Source: JACCZX01 sp963729165 (lineage in GTDB: Bacteria > Pseudomonadota > Gammaproteobacteria > Burkholderiales > Burkholderiaceae_F). Taken from it: DNA of 64,000 bases. The position numbers and the translations under genes were made by a program. The stretch lies in contig CAVSMM010000010.1 in NCBI GenBank assembly GCA_963729165.1, forward strand, positions 186,001 to 250,000, in the 5' to 3' direction. Shown piece by piece: positions 30,521 through 39,604 of this stretch. The notes below the pieces were generated by a model. It was not told the DNA's origin, searched no databases, and saw nothing but the letters and a program-made list of their open reading frames with translations. Within the stretch, counting starts at the first letter, position 1. Every line of letters begins with the position of its first letter.

Positions 30521-31888
30521 GCGACCGTGCCGCGCAGATCGTGCTCGGCCGCGGACACGATGCGAACGTCAACAAAGTCGCCGGCGTTTAGCTTGCGGCG
30601 GCCCGTCGCAATTTCGACGATGCCGTCGATCTCAGGGGCATCGGCCGCGGTGCGACCTGTCGGCAACACTGGGTCCCACTTCGTCGATCAGCACGCGCTG
30701 CACGGTGCCGACCTTGCGCTGCAGGCGCTGCGCCGAAATCTGCTGCTGCAACTGCATCAGTCGGCCACGGCGCTCCTCGCGAACTTCATCCGGCCACCTG
30801 ACCCAGCAACGCGTTCGCCGCCGCGCCATCGACCGGTGAGTACGCAAAACATCCGACTCGATCCAGCTGCGCCTCACGCAGAAAGTCGAGCAGATACTCA
30901 AACTCCGCGTCGGTCTCGCCGGGAAAGCCCGCGATAAACGTCGACCGAATCGTGATATCGGGACAGACTTCGCGCCATGCACGAATTCGCTCGATGTTCC
31001 GCTCGCCGGACGCGGGGCGCTTCATCGCCTTCAGCACGCGTGGATGCGCATGCTGGAACGGCACATCGAGATAAGGCAGCACCTTGCCTTCAGCCATCAG
31101 CGGCACGATCTCGTCGACGTGCGGATACGGATACACATAATGCAGCCGCACCCACGCATCATTCGCCTGCGCAAGCTGCCCGAGCTCTTTGACCAGGTCG
31201 GTCATCCGCGTGCGCACGGTGCGGCCGCCGACAAATCCAATCTGATACCGGACATCGACCCCATACGCACTGGTGTCCTGCGATATCACCAGCAGCTCAC
31301 GCACGCCCTGCTTCAACAAGTTCTTCAGCCTCGCGCATCACGTCACCGATCGGCCGTGACACGAGGTCTCCGCGCATCGAAGGGATGATGCAGAAGCTGC
31401 AGCGATGATTGCAGCCTTCGGAGATCTTCAGATACGCATAGTGGCGCGGCGTGAGCTTGATTCCGGCCGGCGGCACCAGGTCGGTGTACGGATCGTGCGG
31501 CCGTGGCAGATGACGGTGAACGTGATCGAGCACTTCGCCGGCCGCATGTGGACCGGTCACCGCGAGCACCTTCGGATGCGCTTTGGCAATGAAGTTTTCA
31601 TCACCGTCTTTCTTCGCGCCCAGGCAGCCGGTGACGATGACCTTGCCGTTTTCGGCGATTGCCTCGCCAATGGCGTCGAGCGACTCCTGCACGGCTGCGT
31701 CGATGAACCCGCATGTGTTGACGATCACCAGGTCGGCGTCGCCATAGCTCGAGCTTGTTGCGTAGCCTTCGGCACGCAAGCTGCGTGATGATCAGTTCCG
31801 AGTCGACCAACGCCTTAGGACACCCGAGCGACACCATCCCGATGCTCGGATCGCGCCGCCCGCCGGCGCTAATGACAGATCGAGCCAT
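30517..31888 (-). CDS. rimO: RimO, ribosomal protein S12 methylthiotransferase, about four frameshifts
   Basis: This radical SAM enzyme thiomethylates Asp88 of S12. The N-terminal UPF0004 domain has three Fe-S cysteines in VSLGCPKALVDSE, IVNTCGFIDAAV and VTGCLGAKK. The radical SAM CxxxCxxC is in GCNHRCSFCIIPSMRGDLVS. The C-terminal TRAM domain includes EIDGIVEIATGRRKLNAGDF and ends LRGTVA. Frames break near 31785, 31310, 30790 and 30660. At 31785 an extra T in CTTG is the simple fix. Corrected length is about 456 residues, slightly longer than usual. Confidence 0.93.
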
Positions 31889-32082
31889 GCGCGCGCGTAA
31901 GTTCAGTTACTGGAATCGACGCATCGTGCGGCTGTATTCCGGGCACGGTGCCGCAGTAGGACCGACGATTTGGTCCTCCACGCGTTGCCCCTATCCGCTC
32001 GGCATTCGCAGTGATAGAGTAATTCGGTTCGGCTCACGCCTGACATCGCCTGCCAGGCAGCCGGCGTTGTAAGGAGATACGA

Positions 32083-32555
32083 ATGAAGCGAACCGCCCTT
32101 TTTCTCTGCTTGCTTTCAGTGCGTGCCTGAATGCGAAAGCCGAGCCGCCCGTCGGTGTCACGCCTAACGTCATCGGCCGCGGCACCTATCCCGGGTTCAC
32201 CGTCGAGGCCGCCGATACCCGCGCGCTCCAGTTTTCGCCGACGGCGTCGGCCCCGGTGGACATTGTGGTGCGCACGCACGACTACGCGCCGGGCAGCTCT
32301 ACCGGATGGCATACGCATCCAGGCCCGGTGTTCATCACCGTCGTGGAAGGCACGCTGACGTTCTACGAGTATCACGACCGAGCCTGCACTGCGAAAGTGG
32401 TCTCCAAAGGCCAAGGGTATGTCGACAGCGGGCACGGGCACATCGCCCGAAATGAATCCGGAGCTCCGGCCCGGGACGTGTCGGTGATCCTCGCTCCGGT
32501 CGGCCAGCCATTCCGCGGCGAGCTTTCCGCACCCGGGCCGAACTGCAAGTTCTAG
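32083..32555 (+). CDS. Secreted cupin-domain protein, frameshift in signal peptide
   Basis: Ribosome site AAGGAGATACGA precedes ATG 32083. The signal starts MKRTALFLCLLS, then shifts frame near 32120, after which KAEPPVGVTPNVIGRGTYPG continues. The cupin core has GSSTGWHTHPGPVFITVVEG (metal-binding His pair and Glu) and GYVDSGHGHIARNES. About 157 residues. It is probably a periplasmic single-domain cupin; substrate unknown. It is convergent with phaR. Confidence 0.82.
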
Positions 32556-32614
32556 GCGCGCACCGCGCGCGACTATCGAGGCGAGGCCGGGCGCCACGAG
32601 TCGCGCCTCTGTTC

Positions 32615-33152
32615 CTACTTCTTCGTCTGGAAACCCCGGAAACCCGGTGAACATCGAGCGCGCCTGCTTCTGCATGTTCTCCTGCATCTGCACGAACAGA
32701 TCTTTGGACTGCTCGATGTAGCTCGACATCATCGACTGAATCATCGGCGCCTGCATGTTGACGAACTGGGTCCACATCTCGGGACCGATCTTGTTCGTCT
32801 CGTAAAACGCCTTGCTCTGCTCCTGCAGCTTGCCCTGAATATCGATGAACGCCTGGATATTCTTCTCAAGATAAGAGCCCATCATTCCCTGCATCGCGTT
32901 CCCGTACAGCCGGATGATGTGGGACAGCATCGGCGCCGTAAACATCGGCAGCCCGCCCGCCTCTTCTTCAAGAATGATCTGCAGCAGGATCTGCCGCGTC
33001 AGATCGTCGCTCGACTTGGCATCGATCACCTGAAAGTCCTCGCGCTCGAGCACCAGTTGCTTCACGTCGGCCAGCGTGATGTACGTGCTGGTTTGCGTGT
33101 CGTACAGGCGGCGATTCGGATATTTCTTGATCAGGCGAACGGACGTTGCCAT
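32615..33152 (-). CDS. phaR: PhaR, PHA synthesis repressor
   Basis: PhaR represses phasin and PHA genes and senses PHA granules. The start MATSVRLIKKYPNRRLYDTQ is the conserved DNA-binding domain. The rest (MFTAPMLSHIIRLYGNAMQG, FVNMQAPMIQSMMSSYIEQS) is the granule-associated helical part. The open frame runs on to 32034, antisense to the cupin gene, giving an odd 372-residue product. Removing one C near 32630 gives GFQTKK and a TAG at 32615, a normal length of about 179, which I prefer. It lies 4 kb from phaB and on the same strand as the other pha genes. Confidence 0.92.
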
Positions 33153-33254
33153 GTTTGCCCTCTCTTTCGGCGAATCGGTGGATTCTATCCACTTTGTCGC
33201 AGCGCAGCGTCCGGCCCGTCAGGCGGTCGGATGATGCGTCTCAGGTCACTTACC

Positions 33255-33849
33255 ATGCAAACGTTTCTTCAGGTTTCCACAGCGGCAATCAATCAGAAAG
33301 CATTGCTTGCAAGCGTGCAACAATCGACTGCTCTACTCATACCTACCTTCAGACCACTGCGCCGCGCGGATCTGCCGATGGTGCTTCAGTGGCTCGAGCG
33401 GCCGCATGTTGCCGAGTGGTGGCATGAACCAACCACGCTTGTCGAGCTCGAGCGCGACTACCTGCCAAGCACAGTCGGCGCCTCTTCAACGCGCGCTTAC
33501 ATCGCGCTCCTTGCAGAAGAGCCGATCGGTTTTATCCAGTCTTACGTCGCAATGGGGTCAGGCGACGGTTGGTGGGAGCAGGAAACAGATCCAGGGACGC
33601 GAGGAATCGATCAATTCCTGGCCAACTCCGAACAACTCGGACGCGGCCTTGGAAGTACGATGGTCAATGCGTTCGTTCAACAGTTGTTCCAGGACCCTGC
33701 CGTCACCAAAGTGCAAACGGACCCGTCACCCGACAATGAGCGAGCGATCCGAAGCTATCAGCGTGCGGGTTTTATCGTTGACTCGGAAGTCATCACACCT
33801 GATGGGCCTGCCTTGCTGATGCTGCGGCATCGTGACGCCGATGAGATAG
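33255..33849 (+). CDS. AAC(6')-type aminoglycoside acetyltransferase homologue (GNAT)
   Basis: This GNAT protein resembles AAC(6')-Ib-like enzymes along its length: FRPLRRADLPMVLQWLERPH, then EWWHEP, YIALLAEEPIGFIQSYVAMG, SGDGWWEQETDPGTRGIDQF, LGRGLGSTMVNAFVQQLF and KVQTDPSPDNERAIRSYQRA. The resemblance is recalled, not searched. ATG 33255 is one choice; 33231 is in frame too. The frame does not stop after LMLRHRDADE. A one-base shift would end it at TAG 33847-33849, overlapping the next gene. No attC site is visible beside it. Whether it acts on antibiotics is unknown. Confidence 0.78.
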
Positions 33850-33852
33850 GAG

Positions 33853-35341
33853 ATGGGCCGTCACCGCGCTGCTCGCCCTGTGCATCGCATTGGCGGCGCC
33901 GGTGCGCGCTGCCAACGATGCGCACATGGCGTTCATCGATTCGCAAATCGCCGCGAATGCCGGCAAGAGCGGGGTTTACGTGCTCGACACCGGCACCGAG
34001 GCGCTTCTGGCGCGAGCCTGGCTGGCGGATCACGCCAAGGAGTCGGTCGAGGTCCAGTATTTCATCTGGAGCACCGACAACATCGGCATTCTGGCCGCCG
34101 AAGCGCTGTTGCGTGCCGCGGAGCGCGGAGTGCGCGTGCGGGTGATCGTCGACGATCTGTTGATCGACGCGCCGGACAAGTCGCTGCTCGCACTCGCACG
34201 CCATCCGAAGATCGACATTCGCATCTATAACCCGCAGACATCGGTCGGCGTTCCGCTGCACAAGCGGCTGTTGAATGTGCTGACCGATTTCCGCGGCGTC
34301 AACCAGCGCATGCACGACAAGACGCTCGTCGTCGACGGCAAGATTGCGATTACAGGCGGACGCAATATGGCCGCCGAATATTTCGATTACAACCACGAGT
34401 ACAACTTCCGCGACCGTGACGTGCTGCTGCTCGGCGAAACAGTCAAGGAGATGCGGGCCAGCTTCGAGCGTTTTTGGAACAGCGATGTCAGTGTCAAGGT
34501 CGAGGATTTGTACGGCCGGCTCGGGGCGATGCAGAAGTATGTGCGTGTGAATGACGGAGAAATCCAGCAGATCTATGGCGCGCTGCACGAGTACGCAAAG
34601 TCGCCTGAAAACTTTGCGCCTGAAGTACGCGCTGCAATCGCCGCCACGCCTGAGTCATTCGCACGCGTCGCGCGCAGCATGCGGTGGAGCAAAGTCGAAT
34701 TCATCAGTGATCGCCCCGGCAAGAATGAAAATCAGTTTCGCCTCGACGGCGGCGGGCAAACGGCTTCCGCGCTTGGCAAACTCGTGCAGGGCGCGCGAGC
34801 GCGCGTCGTAATCCAGTCACCCTATCTCGTGGTGTCGGACAGCGCCATCGAGCTGTTTCGTCAAATCACGGCGCGCGGCGTCACTGTGCGCATCAACACC
34901 AACTCGCTTGCATCCACCGATAACCTCGCAGCCTTCAGCGGTTATCGAAACCAACGCGAAGAGTTGCTGAAGATGGGACTGCAGATCTACGAGTACAAGC
35001 CGACGCCCGAGGTGCAGGTCAAGCTGATGCAGCGCTCTCCGACAGCGACCAAGAAGATGCCGATCTTCTCGCTGCACGCGAAGACGATCGTCGTCGACTC
35101 AAAGACGGTGTATGTCGGAACATTCAATTTCGACCCGCGTTCGGAAAATCTCAATACCGAGGTCGGCGCCATCATTCATGACGAAGCGCTCGCGCGCTCG
35201 GTCGAGGCTTCGATCGAAACCGACATGGCGCCCGGCAACAGCTGGGACGCCGCCAAGGATGACCCCGATCGATACGTTTCGCTGGCCAAGCGAAGCAAGG
35301 CTCGGTTGTTTCAGATGTTGCCTATAAAGCCGTTGCTGTGA
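33853..35341 (+). CDS. Phospholipase D / cardiolipin synthase-like protein with signal peptide
   Basis: Two HKD motifs are present: MHDKTLVVDGKIAITGGRN near residue 155 and LHAKTIVVDSKTVYVGTFNF near 405. The N terminus VTALLALCIALAAPVRAAND is a signal peptide, so the enzyme is exported or inner-membrane-anchored. The start is uncertain: the frame has no ATG before the signal, and ATG 33853 (or 33841) needs a one-base correction. Whole length is about 490 residues. The family includes cardiolipin synthase C-like transphosphatidylases. It follows the GNAT gene with overlapping ends. Confidence 0.85.
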
Positions 35342-35659
35342 CGCAGCGTTCGCTGATCCGCTATCTAGTCCCGCATGCTGGTGATGACCGTTATTCATTT
35401 GTTGCCTTCTCAGGTGTGCTCGCAGGAAAGACTGCATCGCTTATGGACTTCTTCAGCGAGCCAATCTCGCATCCTGATGCGCCATCGGTGCTGGTCTGCT
35501 AGGTGTACTCGCATCGCGATGTTGCGTCATCGCTGGGCTATCAGCGTGGTTCATTTCTGTGAGCTGCAATAGTACGGCGATCAACGGCGATGACACGGGC
35601 GATGTAGTCGTGTGAGTCGAAGATGGGTCACGCCGTCGATGGATAATCAGGGAGAACGT
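35342..35659. other. Intergenic region, no gene recognised
   Basis: This 318 bp stretch lies between the phospholipase D-like gene and the DUF1330 gene. Short open frames exist on both strands but none has recognisable features or a good ribosome site. I see no strong terminator hairpin or repeat in it. A remnant or promoter region is possible. Confidence 0.5.
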
Positions 35660-35963
35660 ATGCCAAGGGATATTGGATCGTGCGAGTGGATATAGCGGAT
35701 CAGGAAAAGTACAAGTCTTATGTTGCCGCCAACGCCAAGCCCTGGCGAAGTACGGTGCGCGCTTTCTGGTGCGAGCCGGTCGCTTCGAAAATCCCGAAGG
35801 CGGCAGTCGTTTTCGCAACGCGGTTATCGAATTCCCAACCTACCAGGCGGCGATCGATTGCTGGAAATCCGCCGAGTATCAGGAAGCAATCAAGCTACGG
35901 ACGCCTGTTTCCACTGCCGATCTGATCATCATAGAGGGCTACGAAGGTCCGCAGCCGGCCTGA
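35660..35963 (+). CDS. DUF1330 family protein, two frameshifts
   Basis: GGGAGAAC precedes ATG 35660. Adding one base after ATGCCAA gives MPKGYWIVRVDIADQEKYKS, the standard DUF1330 opening, then YVAANAKP. A second shift near 35740 leads to LAKYGARFLVRAGRFENPEG, IEFPTYQAAIDCWKSAEYQE and IIIEGYEGPQPA. About 100 residues, a ferredoxin-like dimeric alpha/beta-barrel fold. Function unknown. Confidence 0.85.
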
Positions 35964-36047
35964 CTCCCGCGTTAGGGGACAGGGCGTCGAAGCCGCTGGC
36001 AACAGCTGTCGCTTTAACGCAAAGCAGTGTCGCTGCTAAGCCGCTCG

Positions 36048-36806
36048 TTACCCTCGGCCGACAAACGGCATTTTGGTTGCCATCACGGTCATCGTGAGAA
36101 TGTTCACATCGAGCGGAAGGCTCGCCATGTGAAGAACCGCGTCAGCGACATGCTGAACGTCCATCACCGGCTCTACCGCAATCGCGCCGTGCGCCTGCGG
36201 CACGCCCTTCGTCATTCGTGCGGCGAGTTCTGTCAATGCGTTGCCAATGTCGATCTGCCCGACGGCAATGTCGTACTTGCGCCCATCGAGCGACGATGAT
36301 TTTGTAAGGCCACTGATCGCGTGCTTGGTCGCCGTATAAGGTGCCGAGTTCGGCCGTGGAGCGTGTGCCGAAATCGAGCCGTTGTTGATGATGCGACCGC
36401 CGCGCGGATCCTGCGCCTTCATCAAACGAAACGCGCCTTGCGTGCACAGGAACGCGCCGGTCAGGTTAGCGTCGACGACAGCTTTCCATTGCGCATAGCT
36501 CAGGTCTTCGAGCGGCACAGGTGGCGCACCGGTACCGGCATTGTTAAACAACACGTCCAGGCGGCCAAACCGCTGCTGAATCTTTGCGAAGAGCGCATCC
36601 ACTGAAGGCGGGTCACCGACATCGGTTGCGACCACCAGCGATTCGCCACTCGCACCAACGCCGAGCTTCGCCGTCGCTTCGAGCGCATCCAACCGGCGGC
36701 CGGCGAGCACGGTGTCGAATCCGTTCTTCAACAGCGTGACCGCGACCGCGCGCCCGATACCGCTTCCGGCGCCGGTCACCAGCGCGACCTTTCTTGTTTC
36801 TTCCAT
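36048..36806 (-). CDS. Short-chain dehydrogenase/reductase
   Basis: This 252-residue Rossmann oxidoreductase starts at ATG 36806 (MEETRKVALVTGAGSGIGRA, the NAD(P) motif TGxxxGIG). NNAGTGAPP and the active-site YTATK follow, with Ser in INNGSISAHA. The open frame extends 30 codons upstream into phaB sequence; I reject that extension. It starts 8 bp after the end of phaB, in the same direction, so it is probably co-transcribed. Substrate unknown. Confidence 0.88.
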   Translation of the reverse strand: MEETRKVALVTGAGSGIGRAVAVTLLKNGFDTVLAGRRLDALEATAKLGVGASGESLVVATDVGDPPSVDALFAKIQQRFGRLDVLFNNAGTGAPPVPLEDLSYAQWKAVVDANLTGAFLCTQGAFRLMKAQDPRGGRIINNGSISAHAPRPNSAPYTATKHAISGLTKSSSLDGRKYDIAVGQIDIGNALTELAARMTKGVPQAHGAIAVEPVMDVQHVADAVLHMASLPLDVNILTMTVMATKMPFVGRG

Positions 36807-36813
36807 CGATGCG

Positions 36814-37549
36814 CTACCCCATGTGCAGTCCACCGTTGCACGAAAACTCGGCACCGGTGGTAAAACCTGCGTCGTCGCTGGACTAACCAAACACAAATCG
36901 AGCCGATCTCTTCGGCCTTGCCCAAACGCTTGACCGGAATCGTCTGAATGATTTTCTCGCGCACATCTTCGCGCACCGCCATCACCATATCGGTCGCGAT
37001 ATAGCCCGGCGAAACAGTGTTGACGGTGACGCCCTTGCTGGCGACTTCCTGCGCGAGCGCCATCGAGAAGCCGTGCATGCCGGCCTTGGCCGCCGAGTAG
37101 TTGGTCTGCCCGAACTGACCTTTTTCACCGTTCACCGACGCTATGTTGATGATGCGGCCCCAGCCTTTGTCCAGCATGCCGTCGATCACCTGCTTGGTGA
37201 CGTTGAACATGCTATTCAGATTGGTATCAATGACCGCGCGCCAATCTTCGACCGACATTTTTCGGAAGACACCATCGCGCGTAATACCGGCGTTGTTGAC
37301 CAGAATATCGACCGGTCCGTGCTCGGCCTTGACTTTGTCGAACGCCTGCTTGGTCGACTCCCAGTCTGAAACGTTGCCGACAGATGCCGTGAAGTTGTAG
37401 CGGTCGGCTTTTTGTTCGGCGAGCCACTTTGCATGGTCACGCGTCGGGCCGCAGCCGGCGATGACCTTGTATCCGGCGTCATGAAATTTGCGGCAGATCG
37501 CGGTACCGATGCCGCCCATGCCACCGGTCACGTATGCCAGTTTTGCCAT
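36814..37549 (-). CDS. phaB: PhaB, acetoacetyl-CoA reductase, one 3' frameshift
   Basis: This enzyme reduces acetoacetyl-CoA to (R)-3-hydroxybutyryl-CoA with NADPH, the second step of PHB synthesis. The start MAKLAYVTGGMGGIGTAICR, the NNAGITRDGVFRKMSVEDW segment typical of PhaB, and the active-site NYSAAK are present. Near 36885 a one-base shift spoils the end. The corrected C terminus is SDDAGFTTGAEFSCNGGLHM-G, stopping at TAG 36814. Ribosome site AAGGAGAC precedes the ATG. Unusually, a glycosyltransferase on the opposite strand separates it from phaA. Confidence 0.94.
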
Positions 37550-37640
37550 GTCTGTCTCCTTGTTGTTTTCTGTAATTAGACACTATTAGTGCAGCATGAC
37601 CGGCAGGCTGGGACTGGAGTGCGCACCCTATCATCGATGC

Positions 37641-38391
37641 ATGACACCGAACCTTATCTCCTTCGTCGTTCCTGCGCATAACGAAGATCCATTACTGGCG
37701 GCGACGTTGACGGCGATACATGCGGCCGCCACGGCGTGCGCAGTCGCGTATGAAATTGTCGTCTCCGATGACGCGTCGACCGATCGCACCGCGCAGGTTG
37801 CCACTGAATCGGGTGCGCGCGTCGTGTCCGTTCAGCATCGACAGATTGCGGCGACGCGAAATTCAGGCGCGCGCGCGTCGAACGGCGAAATACTCGTGTT
37901 CGTAGACGCCGACACGCTGATCAACGAAGCCGTACTGCGTGCAGCGCTCGACGCTCTGGCTGCCGGCGCGGTCGGCGGCGGCGCCACCGTCAGCTTCGAC
38001 GGCGAGATTCCGTTTTACGCGCGGCTGTTGACTCCCTGGCTGACGGCGATGATGCGCTGGATGCGGCTCGCAGCGGGTTGCTTTGTGTTCTGCACCCGGT
38101 CCGCATTCGAAGCCGCGGGCGGCTTCGACGAGCGGCTATTTGGAGCCGAAGAAATGGCGCTCAGCGTTGCGCTGAAGAAGCTTGGTCGCTTCATCATCTT
38201 GCGCCAAGCCGTTCTCACTTCAGGCCGCAAGCTGCGCACGTATTCCGGCTTCGAAGTGCTCGGGATTGTCATGCGCGGCCGCGCTGAGCGGAGGCAACAT
38301 GATCAAGCATCGAGATCAGATGAATCTGTGGTACGCCCCGCGCCGAGAAGACCCCGCGTTGCCGCGTCCGCAACGATCGGCGCAACTGTAA
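37641..38391 (+). CDS. Family 2 glycosyltransferase, one frameshift
   Basis: ATG 37641 gives MTPNLISFVVPAHNEDPLLA. The GT2 nucleotide-sugar motifs are SDDASTDRTAQVA and LVFVDADTLINEA (DxD). There is a hydrophobic stretch near LLTPWLTAMMRWMRLAAGCF. The frame shifts near 38278, and the corrected end is MRAALSGGNMIKHRDQMNLW...RPQRSAQL at 38391. About 250 residues. It lies on the plus strand between phaB and phaA; any link to PHA is not evident. Confidence 0.85.
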
Positions 38392-38413
38392 CGTTACGAC
38401 CGATCGGCTGCGG

Positions 38414-39592
38414 TTAACGCTCCACCGCCAGCGCAACACCCATGCCGCCGCCGATGCACAGCGCGGCCAAGCCCTTTTTGGCGTCGCGCCGCTTCATTTC
38501 GTGCAGCAGCGTCACGAGGATGCGCGCGCCCGAAGCACCGATTGGATGACCAAGCGCAATCGCACCGCCGTTGACGTTGATCTTGTCCGTATTCCAGCCC
38601 ATGTCCTTGTTAACCGCGCACGCTTGCGCAGCGAAAGCCTCGTTGATCTCCATCAGATCGACCTGATCGGCGGTCCACCCCGCCTTCTTCAGCGCCTTGC
38701 GCGACGCCGGTGCGGGCCCCATGCCCATCACTTTCGGATCGACGCCGACCGATGCGAACGCCTTGATCGTCGCCAGCGGCTTGAGTCCGAGTTCCTTCGC
38801 CTTCGCTTCCGACATCACCAGCAACGCGGCAGCGCCATCGTTCAGACCCGATGCATTGCCCGCCGTCACGCTGCCCTGCTTGTCGAACGCAGGCTTCAAC
38901 CCCGACAACGCCTCGGCGTTGGTCTTGCGATTGATGAACTCATCGGCGTCGAAAGAGATCGGGTCGCCCTTTCGCTGGGGAATCGGCACCGCGACGATTT
39001 CTTCCTTGAAGCGACCCGCGTCCTGTGCCGCGGCGGCTTTCTGCTGCGAGGCGAGCGCGAATTGATCCTGCGTCGCGCGATCGACGCTGTGCTCCTTGGC
39101 AACATTCTCCGCGGTGATGCCCATGTGGTACTGGTTATAAACATCCCAAAGACCGTCAACGATCATGCTGTCGATGATCTTGGCGTCGCCCATCCTGTAG
39201 CCATCGCGCGAGCCCTGCATCACGTGAGGCGATGCACTCATGTTCTCCTGTCCACCGGCAACGACGATCTCGGCGTCTCCGTTGGCGATCGCCTGCGCTG
39301 CAAGCATCACGGCTTTCAGTCCTGAGCCGCACACCTTGTTGATCGTGGTCGCCGGCACCGTGACCGGCAAGCCCGCCTTGATGACGGCCTGGCGCGCCGC
39401 GTTTTGGCCTACACCCGCGGTCAGCACCTGACCCATGATCACTTCATCCACCTGCTCGGGTTTCACGCCGGCGCGCTTCAATACTTCCTTGATGACGATC
39501 GCGCCGAGATCGGACGCGGGAATTTTTGCGAGCGAGCCGCCGAACTTCCCAACGGGCGTGCGCGCTGCTGCAACGATGACTGCATTGGACAT
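38414..39592 (-). CDS. phaA: PhaA, acetyl-CoA C-acetyltransferase (beta-ketothiolase)
   Basis: This 392-residue thiolase condenses two acetyl-CoA to acetoacetyl-CoA for PHB synthesis. The acylated Cys is Cys88 in NKVCGSGLKAVM. The C-terminal catalytic His and Cys are in GHPIGASGARI and CIGGGMGVALAVER. The frame is intact and length exact. It lies 12 bp downstream of phaC, so phaCA is an operon. A second thiolase at 28-29 kb is less PhaA-like. Confidence 0.95.
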   Translation of the reverse strand: MSNAVIVAAARTPVGKFGGSLAKIPASDLGAIVIKEVLKRAGVKPEQVDEVIMGQVLTAGVGQNAARQAVIKAGLPVTVPATTINKVCGSGLKAVMLAAQAIANGDAEIVVAGGQENMSASPHVMQGSRDGYRMGDAKIIDSMIVDGLWDVYNQYHMGITAENVAKEHSVDRATQDQFALASQQKAAAAQDAGRFKEEIVAVPIPQRKGDPISFDADEFINRKTNAEALSGLKPAFDKQGSVTAGNASGLNDGAAALLVMSEAKAKELGLKPLATIKAFASVGVDPKVMGMGPAPASRKALKKAGWTADQVDLMEINEAFAAQACAVNKDMGWNTDKINVNGGAIALGHPIGASGARILVTLLHEMKRRDAKKGLAALCIGGGMGVALAVER

Positions 39593-39604
39593 TTAAAACG
39601 CTCC

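Noticed and set aside
32034..32614. PhaR reading frame running on to 372 residues, antisense across the cupin gene
   Set aside because: PhaR is normally about 180 residues. A one-base correction near 32630 gives a stop at 32615, and the extra part is Arg-rich shadow sequence of the cupin.
33850..34145. Extension of the AAC(6')-like frame to 34145
   Set aside because: It overlaps the phospholipase D-like gene out of frame and lacks any family resemblance; a one-base shift ends it near 33849.
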